DNA of 42,396 nt from Luteolibacter sp. (lineage in GTDB: Bacteria; Verrucomicrobiota; Verrucomicrobiia; Verrucomicrobiales; Akkermansiaceae): positions 1-42,396 of the forward strand of contig JAURCU010000009.1 in NCBI GenBank assembly GCA_030828305.1, given 5' to 3'. A program made the position numbers and the translations under genes. The notes beneath the pieces are model-generated. The model searched no databases. It saw only the letters and a program-made list of their open reading frames with translations, and was not told the DNA's origin. The stretch's first letter is position 1. Every line of letters starts with the position of its first letter. This document shows, piece by piece, positions 8,902 to 16,468 of the stretch.

Positions 8902-9945
8902 TTAGAGTTCGATTTTCTTGCCGTCGTTGCGGGCCGATTCGTAGATGGCCCGGATCAGGGCGACGCTCTTGCGTGCTTCGGCAGAACTCGTGCTCGGTTC
9001 ACGTCCTTCGGCGATGGCCTTGACCACCTCCTCGAAGTTGCGCTGGTGCTGATAGAAGTTGATGGCTTTGGGATCGTTGGCGCCAAGACCGGCTTCCTGG
9101 CCTTTCATGAATTTGGCGTGGATCTCCTCGTCCTCGGGCTTGGTTTGCATGAAGTCCCAGATCTCGAAGGCTTCATCGGCGAGGAAGACCGAACCCTCGG
9201 TGCCTGAGAGTTGGACGCGCGCCGGGTGGCCGTCCTTGGACCAAGTGCAGGTCGAGCATTCGATGACGCCGCGCGCACCGTTCTCGAATTCGACGATGGC
9301 GACGACGATGTCTTCAACCTCGATGCGCTCGTGCGCCAGACAGGCTGTGTTGGCCTGAACGGATTTCACCGGGCCGGCGAGATAGAGCAGGGCGTCGACG
9401 GTGTGGATGGATTGGTTCATCAGTGCACCACCTCCGTCCAAGGCCCAGGTGCCGCGCCAGGCGGCGGAATCGTAATAGGCCTGGTCGCGATACCACTTCA
9501 CGTAGGCGGAGGCATTGGTGAGTTGGCCGAAGCGGCCTTCGTCAGCGGCTTTTTTGAAGGCGTCCATGCCGGGGTGGAAGCGGCGGTTGAGGACAGCGGC
9601 GAGCGTTTTGTCGTTCTTCTCGGCGGCTTCGATGAGTTGGTCGATGCGCTCGGTGCTGATTTCCAGCGGCTTTTCGCAAATCACGTGCTTGCCGGCGTTG
9701 AGCGCGGCCAGCGAGGGCTCGAGGTGCGCGCCGCTGGGGGTTCCCACAGTCACGATCTCGAGCTCGGAGTCGGCGAGAAAACTGTCGATGTCGGAGTAGC
9801 CCACAGCACCGTATTGCTTGGCGAGCTTGTCAGCACTCTCCTGACGCAGGTCGAAGACCGAGTGCAGTTCACCACCCTCCATGGCGGTGATGGCTTTGGC
9901 GTGGAATTGGCCGATCATGCCGGCGCCGATGATTCCGAATTTCAT
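8902..9945 (-). CDS. Gfo/Idh/MocA family oxidoreductase
   Basis: This 347-aa NAD(P)-dependent sugar oxidoreductase has an N-terminal Rossmann fold with GIIGAGMIGQFHAKA, then GTPSGAHLEPSLAALNAGKHVICEKPLE, containing the family's EKP lysine. The C-terminal alpha/beta domain includes GGGALMNQSIHTVDALLYLAG with the conserved His/Asp area. Length is normal for the family. It lies 27 nt downstream of the Nramp-like transporter and 15 nt upstream of the TIM barrel, which suggests a transport, oxidation and isomerisation unit. It probably oxidises or reduces a sugar, sugar acid or cyclitol; the specific substrate is unknown. Confidence 0.9.
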   Translation of the reverse strand: MKFGIIGAGMIGQFHAKAITAMEGGELHSVFDLRQESADKLAKQYGAVGYSDIDSFLADSELEIVTVGTPSGAHLEPSLAALNAGKHVICEKPLEISTERIDQLIEAAEKNDKTLAAVLNRRFHPGMDAFKKAADEGRFGQLTNASAYVKWYRDQAYYDSAAWRGTWALDGGGALMNQSIHTVDALLYLAGPVKSVQANTACLAHERIEVEDIVVAIVEFENGARGVIECSTCTWSKDGHPARVQLSGTEGSVFLADEAFEIWDFMQTKPEDEEIHAKFMKGQEAGLGANDPKAINFYQHQRNFEEVVKAIAEGREPSTSSAEARKSVALIRAIYESARNDGKKIEL

Positions 9946-9972
9946 GGTGAGGGAGATGTTGGCGTTGGGGAA

Positions 9973-11682
9973 TCACACGATCTTCTGCCTCTTCATGAAG
10001 GACAGGATTCCGAGCAGGAAGAGCAGCGGCAGAACGATCAGGCCGACGAGGCCGAAGTAGTGGTTATAGGCATCTGGCTGTTTGTATTTGCCGATCAGGC
10101 TCCAGACCGAGGCGAAGGTGGCGATGCCGGTGGCCAGGACCATCAACACGTTGATCCAGGTGCGCTTCACGGGAAGCTCGGCGCCAAGTGTCTGCCTCGA
10201 ATTCATGAGCAAGAGGAAGATGATGTAGGCGATGGGTAGTAGCGTGGTTGCAATCACTGCGGCGGGAACGACCAGAGCGGTCTTGGCGCCGCCTGTCCAG
10301 AGGATGGGTGAGAGCAATCCGGTAATGGCGGGCATGGCCGCCCCAAACATGAACAGGCCGGTGACACCGGGCTTGCCGAAGGCCTCGGAGATGGCGTAAC
10401 CATTCATCATCATGTGCACGATCATGGTGCTGATGGCCATGGCGAGCACCCCGATGCCAAATATCAGCTGAGAGTTGCTGCCGAGGAAGGGCTCGAGTGA
10501 GGATGCGAGGTCGGAGGCGTTGCGCTTTGCCAGCATCACGCTGAGATCCTTGTCAGTTTGGGCGGCCGACTCCCGACGTTTTTCGATCAAGGCGGTCACT
10601 GTTTCCAATTTCACCTTGATTTCCTCTTTGGCTGATGGGTCCTGAGCCTCTTTGAGTTCACCGCTCAGTCTCTTTTGGGTGCCGAGATCCTGTTTGTGCT
10701 CGGGAGCGCTGTGGCCGACCACTTGATCGAGCACTGCATTGTAACTGTTTTCACTGACAACGCCGTCTTTCTTCGCGTGGAACTGGGAGGAGGTGGCGAT
10801 GACCAGGAAGGAAGTGGCAAGAATGAAGGGCACGAACAGACCGAGCATCAGATCGTAGCGAGAGAGTTCGCGGTGCTTCTTGGCCCAGCCGCGTTTTTTC
10901 AGGGTGTAGGGCAAGAGGAAGGTCATGTTGATGCCGACAGCGGAGCCGAAGGCGCCGATGATGATGTTGCGCTGTTGGGTGGAAATGTAGTCGGTCCAGA
11001 ACCCGGAATTGGCTCCGCTGGCTACAATCGCATCACCATAGGTGGCGGCGGGCTTGAAGAGGGCGGTGAAGTCGGGGATCAAGCCCTTGAAGAGCGCGCC
11101 CCACTCCACGCCTCCCTTGGAGGCGAGGACGATGACCACGCCCATGAAGGCGAGGACCACGATGGCGACGAGGAACTTGAGGAAGTGATCGATGATCTTG
11201 CCGGCCTTGCCTTGCTTGCGCGAGAGCCAGAGCAGGCTGAGCCCCACGACCGCAAAGATGGCGGTGATTGCGTAGGGTGAGGAGCGCAGGATGTTGAGGT
11301 TGCCTTGCGCGGCATCGGTGCCCAGTGAGAACTGCGCGGAACAGAAGACGACATTAGCGACAACAGTTGCGATGAGCCAACCCCAGGCGAGGGCAGGCGA
11401 GACGTTCTTTTTCACCGAGACGAAGGGGCGCTCTTCGGAGGAGAGGGTCACGTACGAGATGGCGGAGAGCATGATGATGCCGCAGAGCATGGCCAGCGGC
11501 TGCAGCCACATGAATTGGTAGCCGCCGATCACGCCGAGGTAGAGGGCGCCGACCAGAGAGCCGCCGCCGAGGGTTACCGCCGCTTGGATCCAGCCCGGGC
11601 CGGTCATTTTGGCATAGCCACAGAAGCGGCCCATGGGGCCACGTTGAAGGACGGAGTCGATGGGGTCGTTTTCGGCACTCAT
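9973..11682 (-). CDS. Nramp-related membrane transporter lacking the canonical metal-binding motifs
   Basis: The protein is 569 aa from the ATG at 11682. An upstream in-frame ATG at 11865 would add 61 residues but would run into ygfZ and lacks protein-like character, so MSAENDPIDS is preferred. There are about eleven hydrophobic segments. TM1 aligns with Nramp at GPG (28-30), but the DPGN motif eight residues on is GGGS (39-42). In TM6 the pattern GAFGSAVGINMTF puts Gly250-Ile251-Asn252 where Nramp has MPH. Residues about 303-400 form a hydrophilic, Glu/Lys-rich, probably coiled-coil insertion between membrane segments. Canonical manganese or iron transport is therefore unlikely. It is followed closely by oxidoreductase and isomerase genes, so an organic solute is a reasonable alternative (inference). 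Confidence 0.8.
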   Translation of the reverse strand: MSAENDPIDSVLQRGPMGRFCGYAKMTGPGWIQAAVTLGGGSLVGALYLGVIGGYQFMWLQPLAMLCGIIMLSAISYVTLSSEERPFVSVKKNVSPALAWGWLIATVVANVVFCSAQFSLGTDAAQGNLNILRSSPYAITAIFAVVGLSLLWLSRKQGKAGKIIDHFLKFLVAIVVLAFMGVVIVLASKGGVEWGALFKGLIPDFTALFKPAATYGDAIVASGANSGFWTDYISTQQRNIIIGAFGSAVGINMTFLLPYTLKKRGWAKKHRELSRYDLMLGLFVPFILATSFLVIATSSQFHAKKDGVVSENSYNAVLDQVVGHSAPEHKQDLGTQKRLSGELKEAQDPSAKEEIKVKLETVTALIEKRRESAAQTDKDLSVMLAKRNASDLASSLEPFLGSNSQLIFGIGVLAMAISTMIVHMMMNGYAISEAFGKPGVTGLFMFGAAMPAITGLLSPILWTGGAKTALVVPAAVIATTLLPIAYIIFLLLMNSRQTLGAELPVKRTWINVLMVLATGIATFASVWSLIGKYKQPDAYNHYFGLVGLIVLPLLFLLGILSFMKRQKIV

Positions 11683-11703
11683 GGTTTGGAAATCAATGGG
11701 TTG

Positions 11704-11727
11704 GGCCCTTAGCGGCCAGTTAGGGCC
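11704..11727 (-). other. Inverted repeat in the 5' region of the Nramp-like gene
   Basis: GGCCCT and AGGGCC form a 6-bp perfect stem around a 12-nt loop, 22-45 nt upstream of the transporter ATG and about 70 nt past the ygfZ stop. There is no T-run, so it is not a convincing intrinsic terminator. It could be a leader hairpin or chance. Confidence 0.25.
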
Positions 11728-11794
11728 GAAGTGGTGTGGGCAGGAGTAGCCCAAATACGCAACGGTTCCAATGATTCTTTGGCCTCTCGCTCCT

Positions 11795-12631
11795 TCAAAT
11801 TGGATCGAGTTGGGCGGGGTGCTCGCTGCCCAGCCCATCCCGCAGAAGCAGGGTTTCCGCACCACGTTTGAGGTAGCCTAGTGCCAGTCGCTGATCGACC
11901 TTGGCGATGGGAGATATGCTCGTCAGCTCGCCGTCCACCAACTCCAGGCCCTCGGTGGGGATGGAGGCATCGAAACGGAGCCGAACGAGCCGGCGGGGAA
12001 CCTTGCCCGCGGACTTGATGCGCGAGATCACTTCCTGGCCGATGTAGCAGCCTTTGGCATAGGAGATGTCGGTGGCCTCAAGTCCGGCTTCGGGAGGGAG
12101 CAAGCCTTCTGTGAGTTCGCGGCCCCAGGCCGGCACACCGCGCTTGATGCGCAGGGCTTCGAGTTCGTCGCCTTCTAGCAGCGGGATGTCGGCCAGGGCT
12201 TTGATTTCCTCCCCCGCTGGTAGCCATAGGTCGAGACCGTCGGTGCCGAAGCGCTTCGATTCCTTGACAATCGCATCATCAAGCTCTGGAAAGCCCCCCT
12301 CTATTTCGTCAAAATCTGTTAGATGGTGAAGTTGCCACCTGCTGCTCAGGTCTTCGACTTCCACTTCATCGGCAATCAGGTAGCGCGTGAGTCGGGCTTC
12401 GAGATTTTCGTTCTGGCCCTCGGGCGCCTCCACCAAGATGGCTTCACCCCGTGCGTGCAGCCACACGCGAAACTGCAGCTTGCCCTTGTGGTCGGTGACG
12501 CAGGCGGGAAGCGCCCTGTTTGATCCGCTGACAAGCTTCACATCCTGGGTCAGCTGGCCATTCAGGAAACGCGCCGTGTCCGGGCCTTCGAGCTTCAGGA
12601 GGGTGGGTGTGCCGAGATCAATCCGTTTCAT
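11795..12631 (-). CDS. ygfZ: Folate-binding protein YgfZ (Fe-S cluster assembly/repair, GcvT-like)
   Basis: This 278-aa protein carries the YgfZ signature K-G-C-Y-I-G-Q-E at residues 193-200, with the conserved Cys195. The N-terminal block LLKLEGPDTARFLNGQLTQDV is typical of the GcvT/YgfZ aminomethyltransferase fold. The family supports maturation or repair of iron-sulfur enzymes through a folate-dependent step. The start codon overlaps the stop of the upstream dehydrogenase gene in an ATGA, indicating translational coupling. The length is slightly short but normal for bacterial YgfZ. The assignment is firm; the exact reaction is still debated for the family. Confidence 0.9.
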   Translation of the reverse strand: MKRIDLGTPTLLKLEGPDTARFLNGQLTQDVKLVSGSNRALPACVTDHKGKLQFRVWLHARGEAILVEAPEGQNENLEARLTRYLIADEVEVEDLSSRWQLHHLTDFDEIEGGFPELDDAIVKESKRFGTDGLDLWLPAGEEIKALADIPLLEGDELEALRIKRGVPAWGRELTEGLLPPEAGLEATDISYAKGCYIGQEVISRIKSAGKVPRRLVRLRFDASIPTEGLELVDGELTSISPIAKVDQRLALGYLKRGAETLLLRDGLGSEHPAQLDPI

Positions 12632-13479
12632 TCTGCCTGAAGGTAAGGTTTGCCAAGCGCGGCAAAGTCCAAATCACCGAGTCCATCGTCGGAGAGTTCA
12701 TGCATGCGCTTGGAAACCGCGGCGATGGCAGGCGTTTCGATGCCGGCGGCCTTGGCGAGCTCGAGCATGTAGCGTGAGTCCTTGGCCATGTTAGAGAGTG
12801 AGAAGTGTGTGTCGTAGTCTCCGGCGAGCATTTGGGGCAGCTTCATGTCGATCAATTTGCAGGAGTTGGCGTTGCGTGAGATCGCTTCGCCCAGTACGGC
12901 AGGTTCAACGCCGTGACCCTTTGTGATGCCGAGGGCCTCGGCGGTGGCCTGCACGATGGCCGATGAGAGCAAGTTGGTCGCGAGCTTGATCACGGTGGCC
13001 GAGCCAATTTCGCCGCAATGCAGGCGCGAGGTGCTGGTGGCCGAGAGAAAATTGTCGAGTTCGTCGGCGAGTGCTGCGTCTCCGCCGATGTAGTAGGCCA
13101 AAGCGCCGCTGCCTGCAGCCGCCTTGCTGCCGGTGAAGGGACAGTCGAGGAAGCGGCAGCCTTTGTCGGCGCAGAGCGTGGCCAGCCACTTCGTGGTTTC
13201 CACGTCCAGGGTCGCGTGGTTGAGCACGATTTGGCCGGTCGTCAGTGAGTCGGCCGCGCCGCTGATGACTTCACGCACTGCTGGTGAGTCCCTGAGGTAG
13301 ATGGAAACGATGGAAGCCCCGGCAATCGCTTGGGCAGCGGATCCGACCTCGCTCTGCGTGCCCTTGGGCGTGCGGTTCCAACTGGCAACCAACCATCCAG
13401 CCTTCAAGAGATTGGCACAGGCCCGCGAGCCGATGATGCCGAGGCCTAACACGGCGACTTTGGTAGAGGAGGGGGTCAT
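12628..13479 (-). CDS. NAD(P)-dependent beta-hydroxyacid dehydrogenase (3-hydroxyisobutyrate/GLYR-like)
   Basis: This 283-aa protein has the Rossmann motif GLGIIG at residues 12-17, the substrate-binding block DCPFTGSKAAAGSG (about 112-125) and the catalytic Lys165 in SATVIKLATNLL. The GSK variant of the substrate loop is closer to plant/bacterial glyoxylate/succinic-semialdehyde reductases (GLYR) than to classical 3-hydroxyisobutyrate dehydrogenase. It is the first gene of the minus-strand run and overlaps ygfZ by 4 nt. Its promoter must lie in the 169-nt divergent region shared with the sugar cluster at 13649. The substrate is inferred only to subfamily level. Confidence 0.85.
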   Translation of the reverse strand: MTPSSTKVAVLGLGIIGSRACANLLKAGWLVASWNRTPKGTQSEVGSAAQAIAGASIVSIYLRDSPAVREVISGAADSLTTGQIVLNHATLDVETTKWLATLCADKGCRFLDCPFTGSKAAAGSGALAYYIGGDAALADELDNFLSATSTSRLHCGEIGSATVIKLATNLLSSAIVQATAEALGITKGHGVEPAVLGEAISRNANSCKLIDMKLPQMLAGDYDTHFSLSNMAKDSRYMLELAKAAGIETPAIAAVSKRMHELSDDGLGDLDFAALGKPYLQAE

Positions 13480-13613
13480 GGGTGAGATTGTAGGGAAGTA
13501 TTCGGAGGTGTTGTGTGCTGGCGATGATTCTATTCAGCCGGGCTGCGCTCGCAAGTGGCATGGGCAAAAGGCACGTGGCAAGCCATGGGAAAATTCAAAA
13601 AACGGTCATTAAG

Positions 13614-13625
13614 TTTGCATGTAAA
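13614..13625. promoter_or_regulatory. Candidate LacI-type operator upstream of the aldolase-LacI cluster
   Basis: TTTGCATGTAAA is a near-perfect 12-bp palindrome (one mismatched pair) centred on CATG, 23 nt upstream of the first ATG of the cluster. An AT-rich stretch resembling a -10 element (TAAATAAT) overlaps its right end. The cluster encodes a LacI-family repressor, which makes autoregulation plausible. A single copy in the window means this is only a candidate. Confidence 0.35.
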
Positions 13626-13648
13626 TAATGAGCGGGTAGGCTGTCCGC

Positions 13649-14596
13649 ATGTCCATCCAGGATCGTCACCAAGCCAAGAGGCTCCAGCGCCAAACCATGG
13701 GTTATGCAGCCTGTCTGCTGCCCTTTGAGCAGAACGGCTCCATTTCCGAGGCCTACTTCTGCGCTGCCCTTGAGCGCACCACCGAAGCCGGTCTGGGCTG
13801 CGCGGTCAACATGGACACCGGCTATGCGAATTACCTGACTGCTGCTGAGCGGACCCGTGTGCTTGAGCTTGCCAATCAGACCATCGGAGGCAAGCGCGAC
13901 TTCATTGCCGGTGCTTTTGTCGAGGGCCTCGAGGGCGATCTGGTGGAACTCTACCGCAGTCAGATGGATGAGATCGTCGCGCACGGTGGCACGCCCATCC
14001 TGTTTCAGACCACCCGCTTCCATGCTTGGGAGCCCGCGCGCGTTGTGGAGCTCTATGAACAGGTTTGCGATGGCTACGAGTCGGTGATTGCCTTCGAGTT
14101 GGGCTCGATGTTCGCCCCCAACGGCATGATTTTTCACGAGGAGACCTTTGCTGGTCTGATCCGTATTCCTCAGCTCAAGGGCATCAAGCACTCGTCGCTG
14201 GATCGGGGCATTGAGCTGCAAAGACTGGCCCTGCGCGACAGGGAGCGTCCGGATTTCAGAATCTTCACCGGCAATGATCTCGCCATCGATATGACGGAGT
14301 ATGGTTCGGACTACCTACTCGGGCTAGCCGCTTTCTGTCCCGAACTCTTCGCGTTGCGCGATCAGTACTGGCTGGCGGGAGACGTGCGCTACGCGGCTCT
14401 CACCGATGCCATCCAGCATCTCGGCAACATCGCTTTCCGCCAACCAGTTCCTGCCTACAAACACTCTTGTGCCATCTTCCAGCATCTGATTGGACGCTGC
14501 CCCTCGCCCCTGACCCATCCGCGATCCGCCAAAAGGCCGGACTGGGAGGCCGGGATTCTGGCAGATTGTGTTTCCAGACTGGGTTATCCAAGTTGA
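13649..14596 (+). CDS. Dihydrodipicolinate synthase / DUF993-like aldolase family protein
   Basis: This 315-aa TIM-barrel protein is of the DHDPS/N-acetylneuraminate lyase type. The likely Schiff-base lysine is Lys180 in LKGIKHSSLD, at the end of a hydrophobic strand as in the family. The block AVNMDTGYANYLTAAE resembles DUF993 proteins more than DapA. At the position of the usual catalytic Tyr (LYNxP in DapA) the sequence reads FELGSMFAPNG, so the proton-relay Tyr is missing or moved. It is the first gene of a four-gene plus-strand cluster; the LacI gene starts 7 nt after its stop. A retro-aldol or dehydratase step on a keto sugar or sugar acid is plausible. It is not a lysine-biosynthesis DapA. 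Confidence 0.75.
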   Translation: MSIQDRHQAKRLQRQTMGYAACLLPFEQNGSISEAYFCAALERTTEAGLGCAVNMDTGYANYLTAAERTRVLELANQTIGGKRDFIAGAFVEGLEGDLVELYRSQMDEIVAHGGTPILFQTTRFHAWEPARVVELYEQVCDGYESVIAFELGSMFAPNGMIFHEETFAGLIRIPQLKGIKHSSLDRGIELQRLALRDRERPDFRIFTGNDLAIDMTEYGSDYLLGLAAFCPELFALRDQYWLAGDVRYAALTDAIQHLGNIAFRQPVPAYKHSCAIFQHLIGRCPSPLTHPRSAKRPDWEAGILADCVSRLGYPS

Positions 14597-14603
14597 AGGC
14601 CAG

Positions 14604-15590
14604 ATGACGACGATCGCCGACATTGCCAGAAAGATGCAGCTGTCCACGGCCACCGTGTCACGGGCTCTCAACCGTTCGCGCCTGGTGGATGAGAGCCTGA
14701 CCGAAAAAATCCGCCGTCAGGCGGATGCCATGGGCTACAGGAAGCGCAGCATCCGTAGGCATCGTGGTCGCTCCATTCTCAACATCAAGCTGGTGCTGCC
14801 TCATCATGTTGAGACCGAGCGTTCGCTTTTCTACGACTTTTCCTCACTCATCACCGGCATCAAATCGGGCTTCACTTCGTGTGAGATCAATCTGGTTTGT
14901 GAGACCGTGGCCGACCACTTCGAACCCTATCCCCACAAGAAGGGCGGCGATATCAACGGCTTTATCTTCGCCTTCCATCAACCCTGCGAGCAGGCCCTTG
15001 AAAAGATCCAAGGAAACAAGACGCCCTATGTGGTCATTAACCGTAGTATTGAGCATGTGCCCTGCGTCGCCTCAGAAAATAGGGAGGGCATGCGCCGATT
15101 GATTGAGCACCTGTATGAGAAACGGGGCGATGAGCTCAAGCCTGCCTTTATCTCGCTGGGCTGGCTTGACCAAATTCATGATGAACGCCTCGAGGGCATG
15201 TCTGCTGCCTGCAAGAAGCTTGGTATCACTTTCAGTCGCAGCAACGACTGCCACCGTTACGCCAGCATGGATGAGGTCAGCGCTCAAAAAGTTGCGCAGC
15301 TCGCCAGCAACTACAATGCGCTGGTTTGCGTCAACGACATCATGGGTATGGTGATTCTTGCCGAGCTCGATCGTCTTTGCGTGTCGGTGCCTGGGAACCT
15401 TTCGGTGACCGGTTTCGATAATTCACCCTTGCGCAATCTTTCGCGCCCCTTGCTAACCACGGTCAGCATGCCCATCCACGAGCTCGCGCGGGTAGCGGCT
15501 CAGGGTCTGGAAAATGAAATCGTCAATCACGTGGCGCAGTGTCAACTGCATCGCGTCTCCGGTGCCCTCATTGTAGGTGAATCCTCGTAA
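14604..15590 (+). CDS. LacI-family transcriptional regulator
   Basis: This 328-aa protein has an N-terminal LacI helix-turn-helix: TTIADIARKMQLSTATVSRALN with the hinge following at DAMGYRKRS. The ATG at 14604 is chosen because it places the HTH at the N-terminus, leaves a 7-nt gap to the upstream gene and has an AAGG-type site; an upstream GTG at 14568 would overlap the aldolase. The C-terminal domain is a periplasmic-binding-protein-like sugar sensor with VTGFDNSPL and LTTVSMPIHELARVAAQ. It probably represses this cluster in response to a sugar or breakdown product. Confidence 0.9.
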   Translation: MTTIADIARKMQLSTATVSRALNRSRLVDESLTEKIRRQADAMGYRKRSIRRHRGRSILNIKLVLPHHVETERSLFYDFSSLITGIKSGFTSCEINLVCETVADHFEPYPHKKGGDINGFIFAFHQPCEQALEKIQGNKTPYVVINRSIEHVPCVASENREGMRRLIEHLYEKRGDELKPAFISLGWLDQIHDERLEGMSAACKKLGITFSRSNDCHRYASMDEVSAQKVAQLASNYNALVCVNDIMGMVILAELDRLCVSVPGNLSVTGFDNSPLRNLSRPLLTTVSMPIHELARVAAQGLENEIVNHVAQCQLHRVSGALIVGESS

Positions 15591-15603
15591 GATCCCCAGT
15601 GCC

Positions 15604-16416
15604 ATGTCCCCCGACCAAATCGCCATTCATACTTTAACCACCAAGCCGTGGTCCATTGCCGAGTGCATCGAGCATTATGCCAAGGCAGGCGTAGGTGGTA
15701 TTTCCATCTGGCGCGAGACCATTGAGGATGAGGATTTGGGCAAGGTGGCCAAGCGACTCAAGGACAGCGCTCTGCAGCCCATCTCCCTGGTGCGAGGCGG
15801 CTTCTTCACCAAAAGTGCCGAACTCACCGACGCTCAATTGATCGAGCGTAATCTGGATGCCATTGCCGAGGCGGAGATTCTGGGTCTGCCCCTGATTGTT
15901 CTGGTTTGTGGGGCCACTGTTGGCCAGACACCTGAGGAGAATCTCGATCAGATTGAAGCCGGTATTCGCGCTTTGCTGCCACGTCTCGAGGAGACCGGCA
16001 TCAAGCTCGCCATTGAGCCGCTCCATCCCATGTATGCAGCCGATCGTTCGGCTGTCGCCTCTCTGCGCGATGCCAACATGCTGGCCCGCCGCATCAATCA
16101 TGCGCTCGTGGGAATTGCCATCGATACCTTCCACGTTTGGTGGGAGACGAATCTCGACCGTGAGATCCGGGACTGTGCCGAAAATGGCCATTTGTTCGCT
16201 TTGCATATTTGCGAATTCAAGCCCGACTTTTCCCACCCCCTTCTCGATCGTGGTCTTCCCGGTGAGGGTGTGAATGCGACCTCGCGCATTCTTCAAATGG
16301 TGCGTGCCGCCGGCTTTAAAGGGCTCAGCGAGGTCGAAGTATTCTCCACCAAATATTGGGCCATGAACCAAGAGCAATTCCTGCAAAAAGTCATTCAGTC
16401 CACCGCCAATCTCTGA
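15604..16416 (+). CDS. Sugar phosphate isomerase/epimerase (TIM barrel)
   Basis: The protein is 270 aa from the ATG at 15604; a GTG at 15577 would overlap the lacI-type gene and lacks support. It belongs to the xylose-isomerase-like superfamily, with metal ligands in the expected order: Glu in IKLAIEPLHPM, Asp in VGIAIDTFHVWWE, His in FALHICEFK and Glu in LSEVEVFS. The segment IDTFHVWWE is characteristic of the subgroup paired with Gfo/Idh oxidoreductases. It sits 13 nt after the regulator and 52 nt before the oxidoreductase. It probably isomerises, epimerises or cleaves a keto-sugar product of that oxidoreductase. Confidence 0.85.
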   Translation: MSPDQIAIHTLTTKPWSIAECIEHYAKAGVGGISIWRETIEDEDLGKVAKRLKDSALQPISLVRGGFFTKSAELTDAQLIERNLDAIAEAEILGLPLIVLVCGATVGQTPEENLDQIEAGIRALLPRLEETGIKLAIEPLHPMYAADRSAVASLRDANMLARRINHALVGIAIDTFHVWWETNLDREIRDCAENGHLFALHICEFKPDFSHPLLDRGLPGEGVNATSRILQMVRAAGFKGLSEVEVFSTKYWAMNQEQFLQKVIQSTANL

Positions 16417-16468
16417 GGGCGCTGCAAGGCGACCAGGTAGACACTGCGCAACATATCCCATTCACATC

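Noticed and set aside
9211..10239. 342-codon plus-strand open frame opposite the Gfo/Idh gene and transporter end
   Set aside because: It runs across two real minus-strand genes and has antisense-type composition.
11683..11794. Manganese (yybP-ykoY) riboswitch before the Nramp-like gene
   Set aside because: I see only one 6-bp stem and none of the conserved loop sequences; the transporter also lacks the metal motifs.
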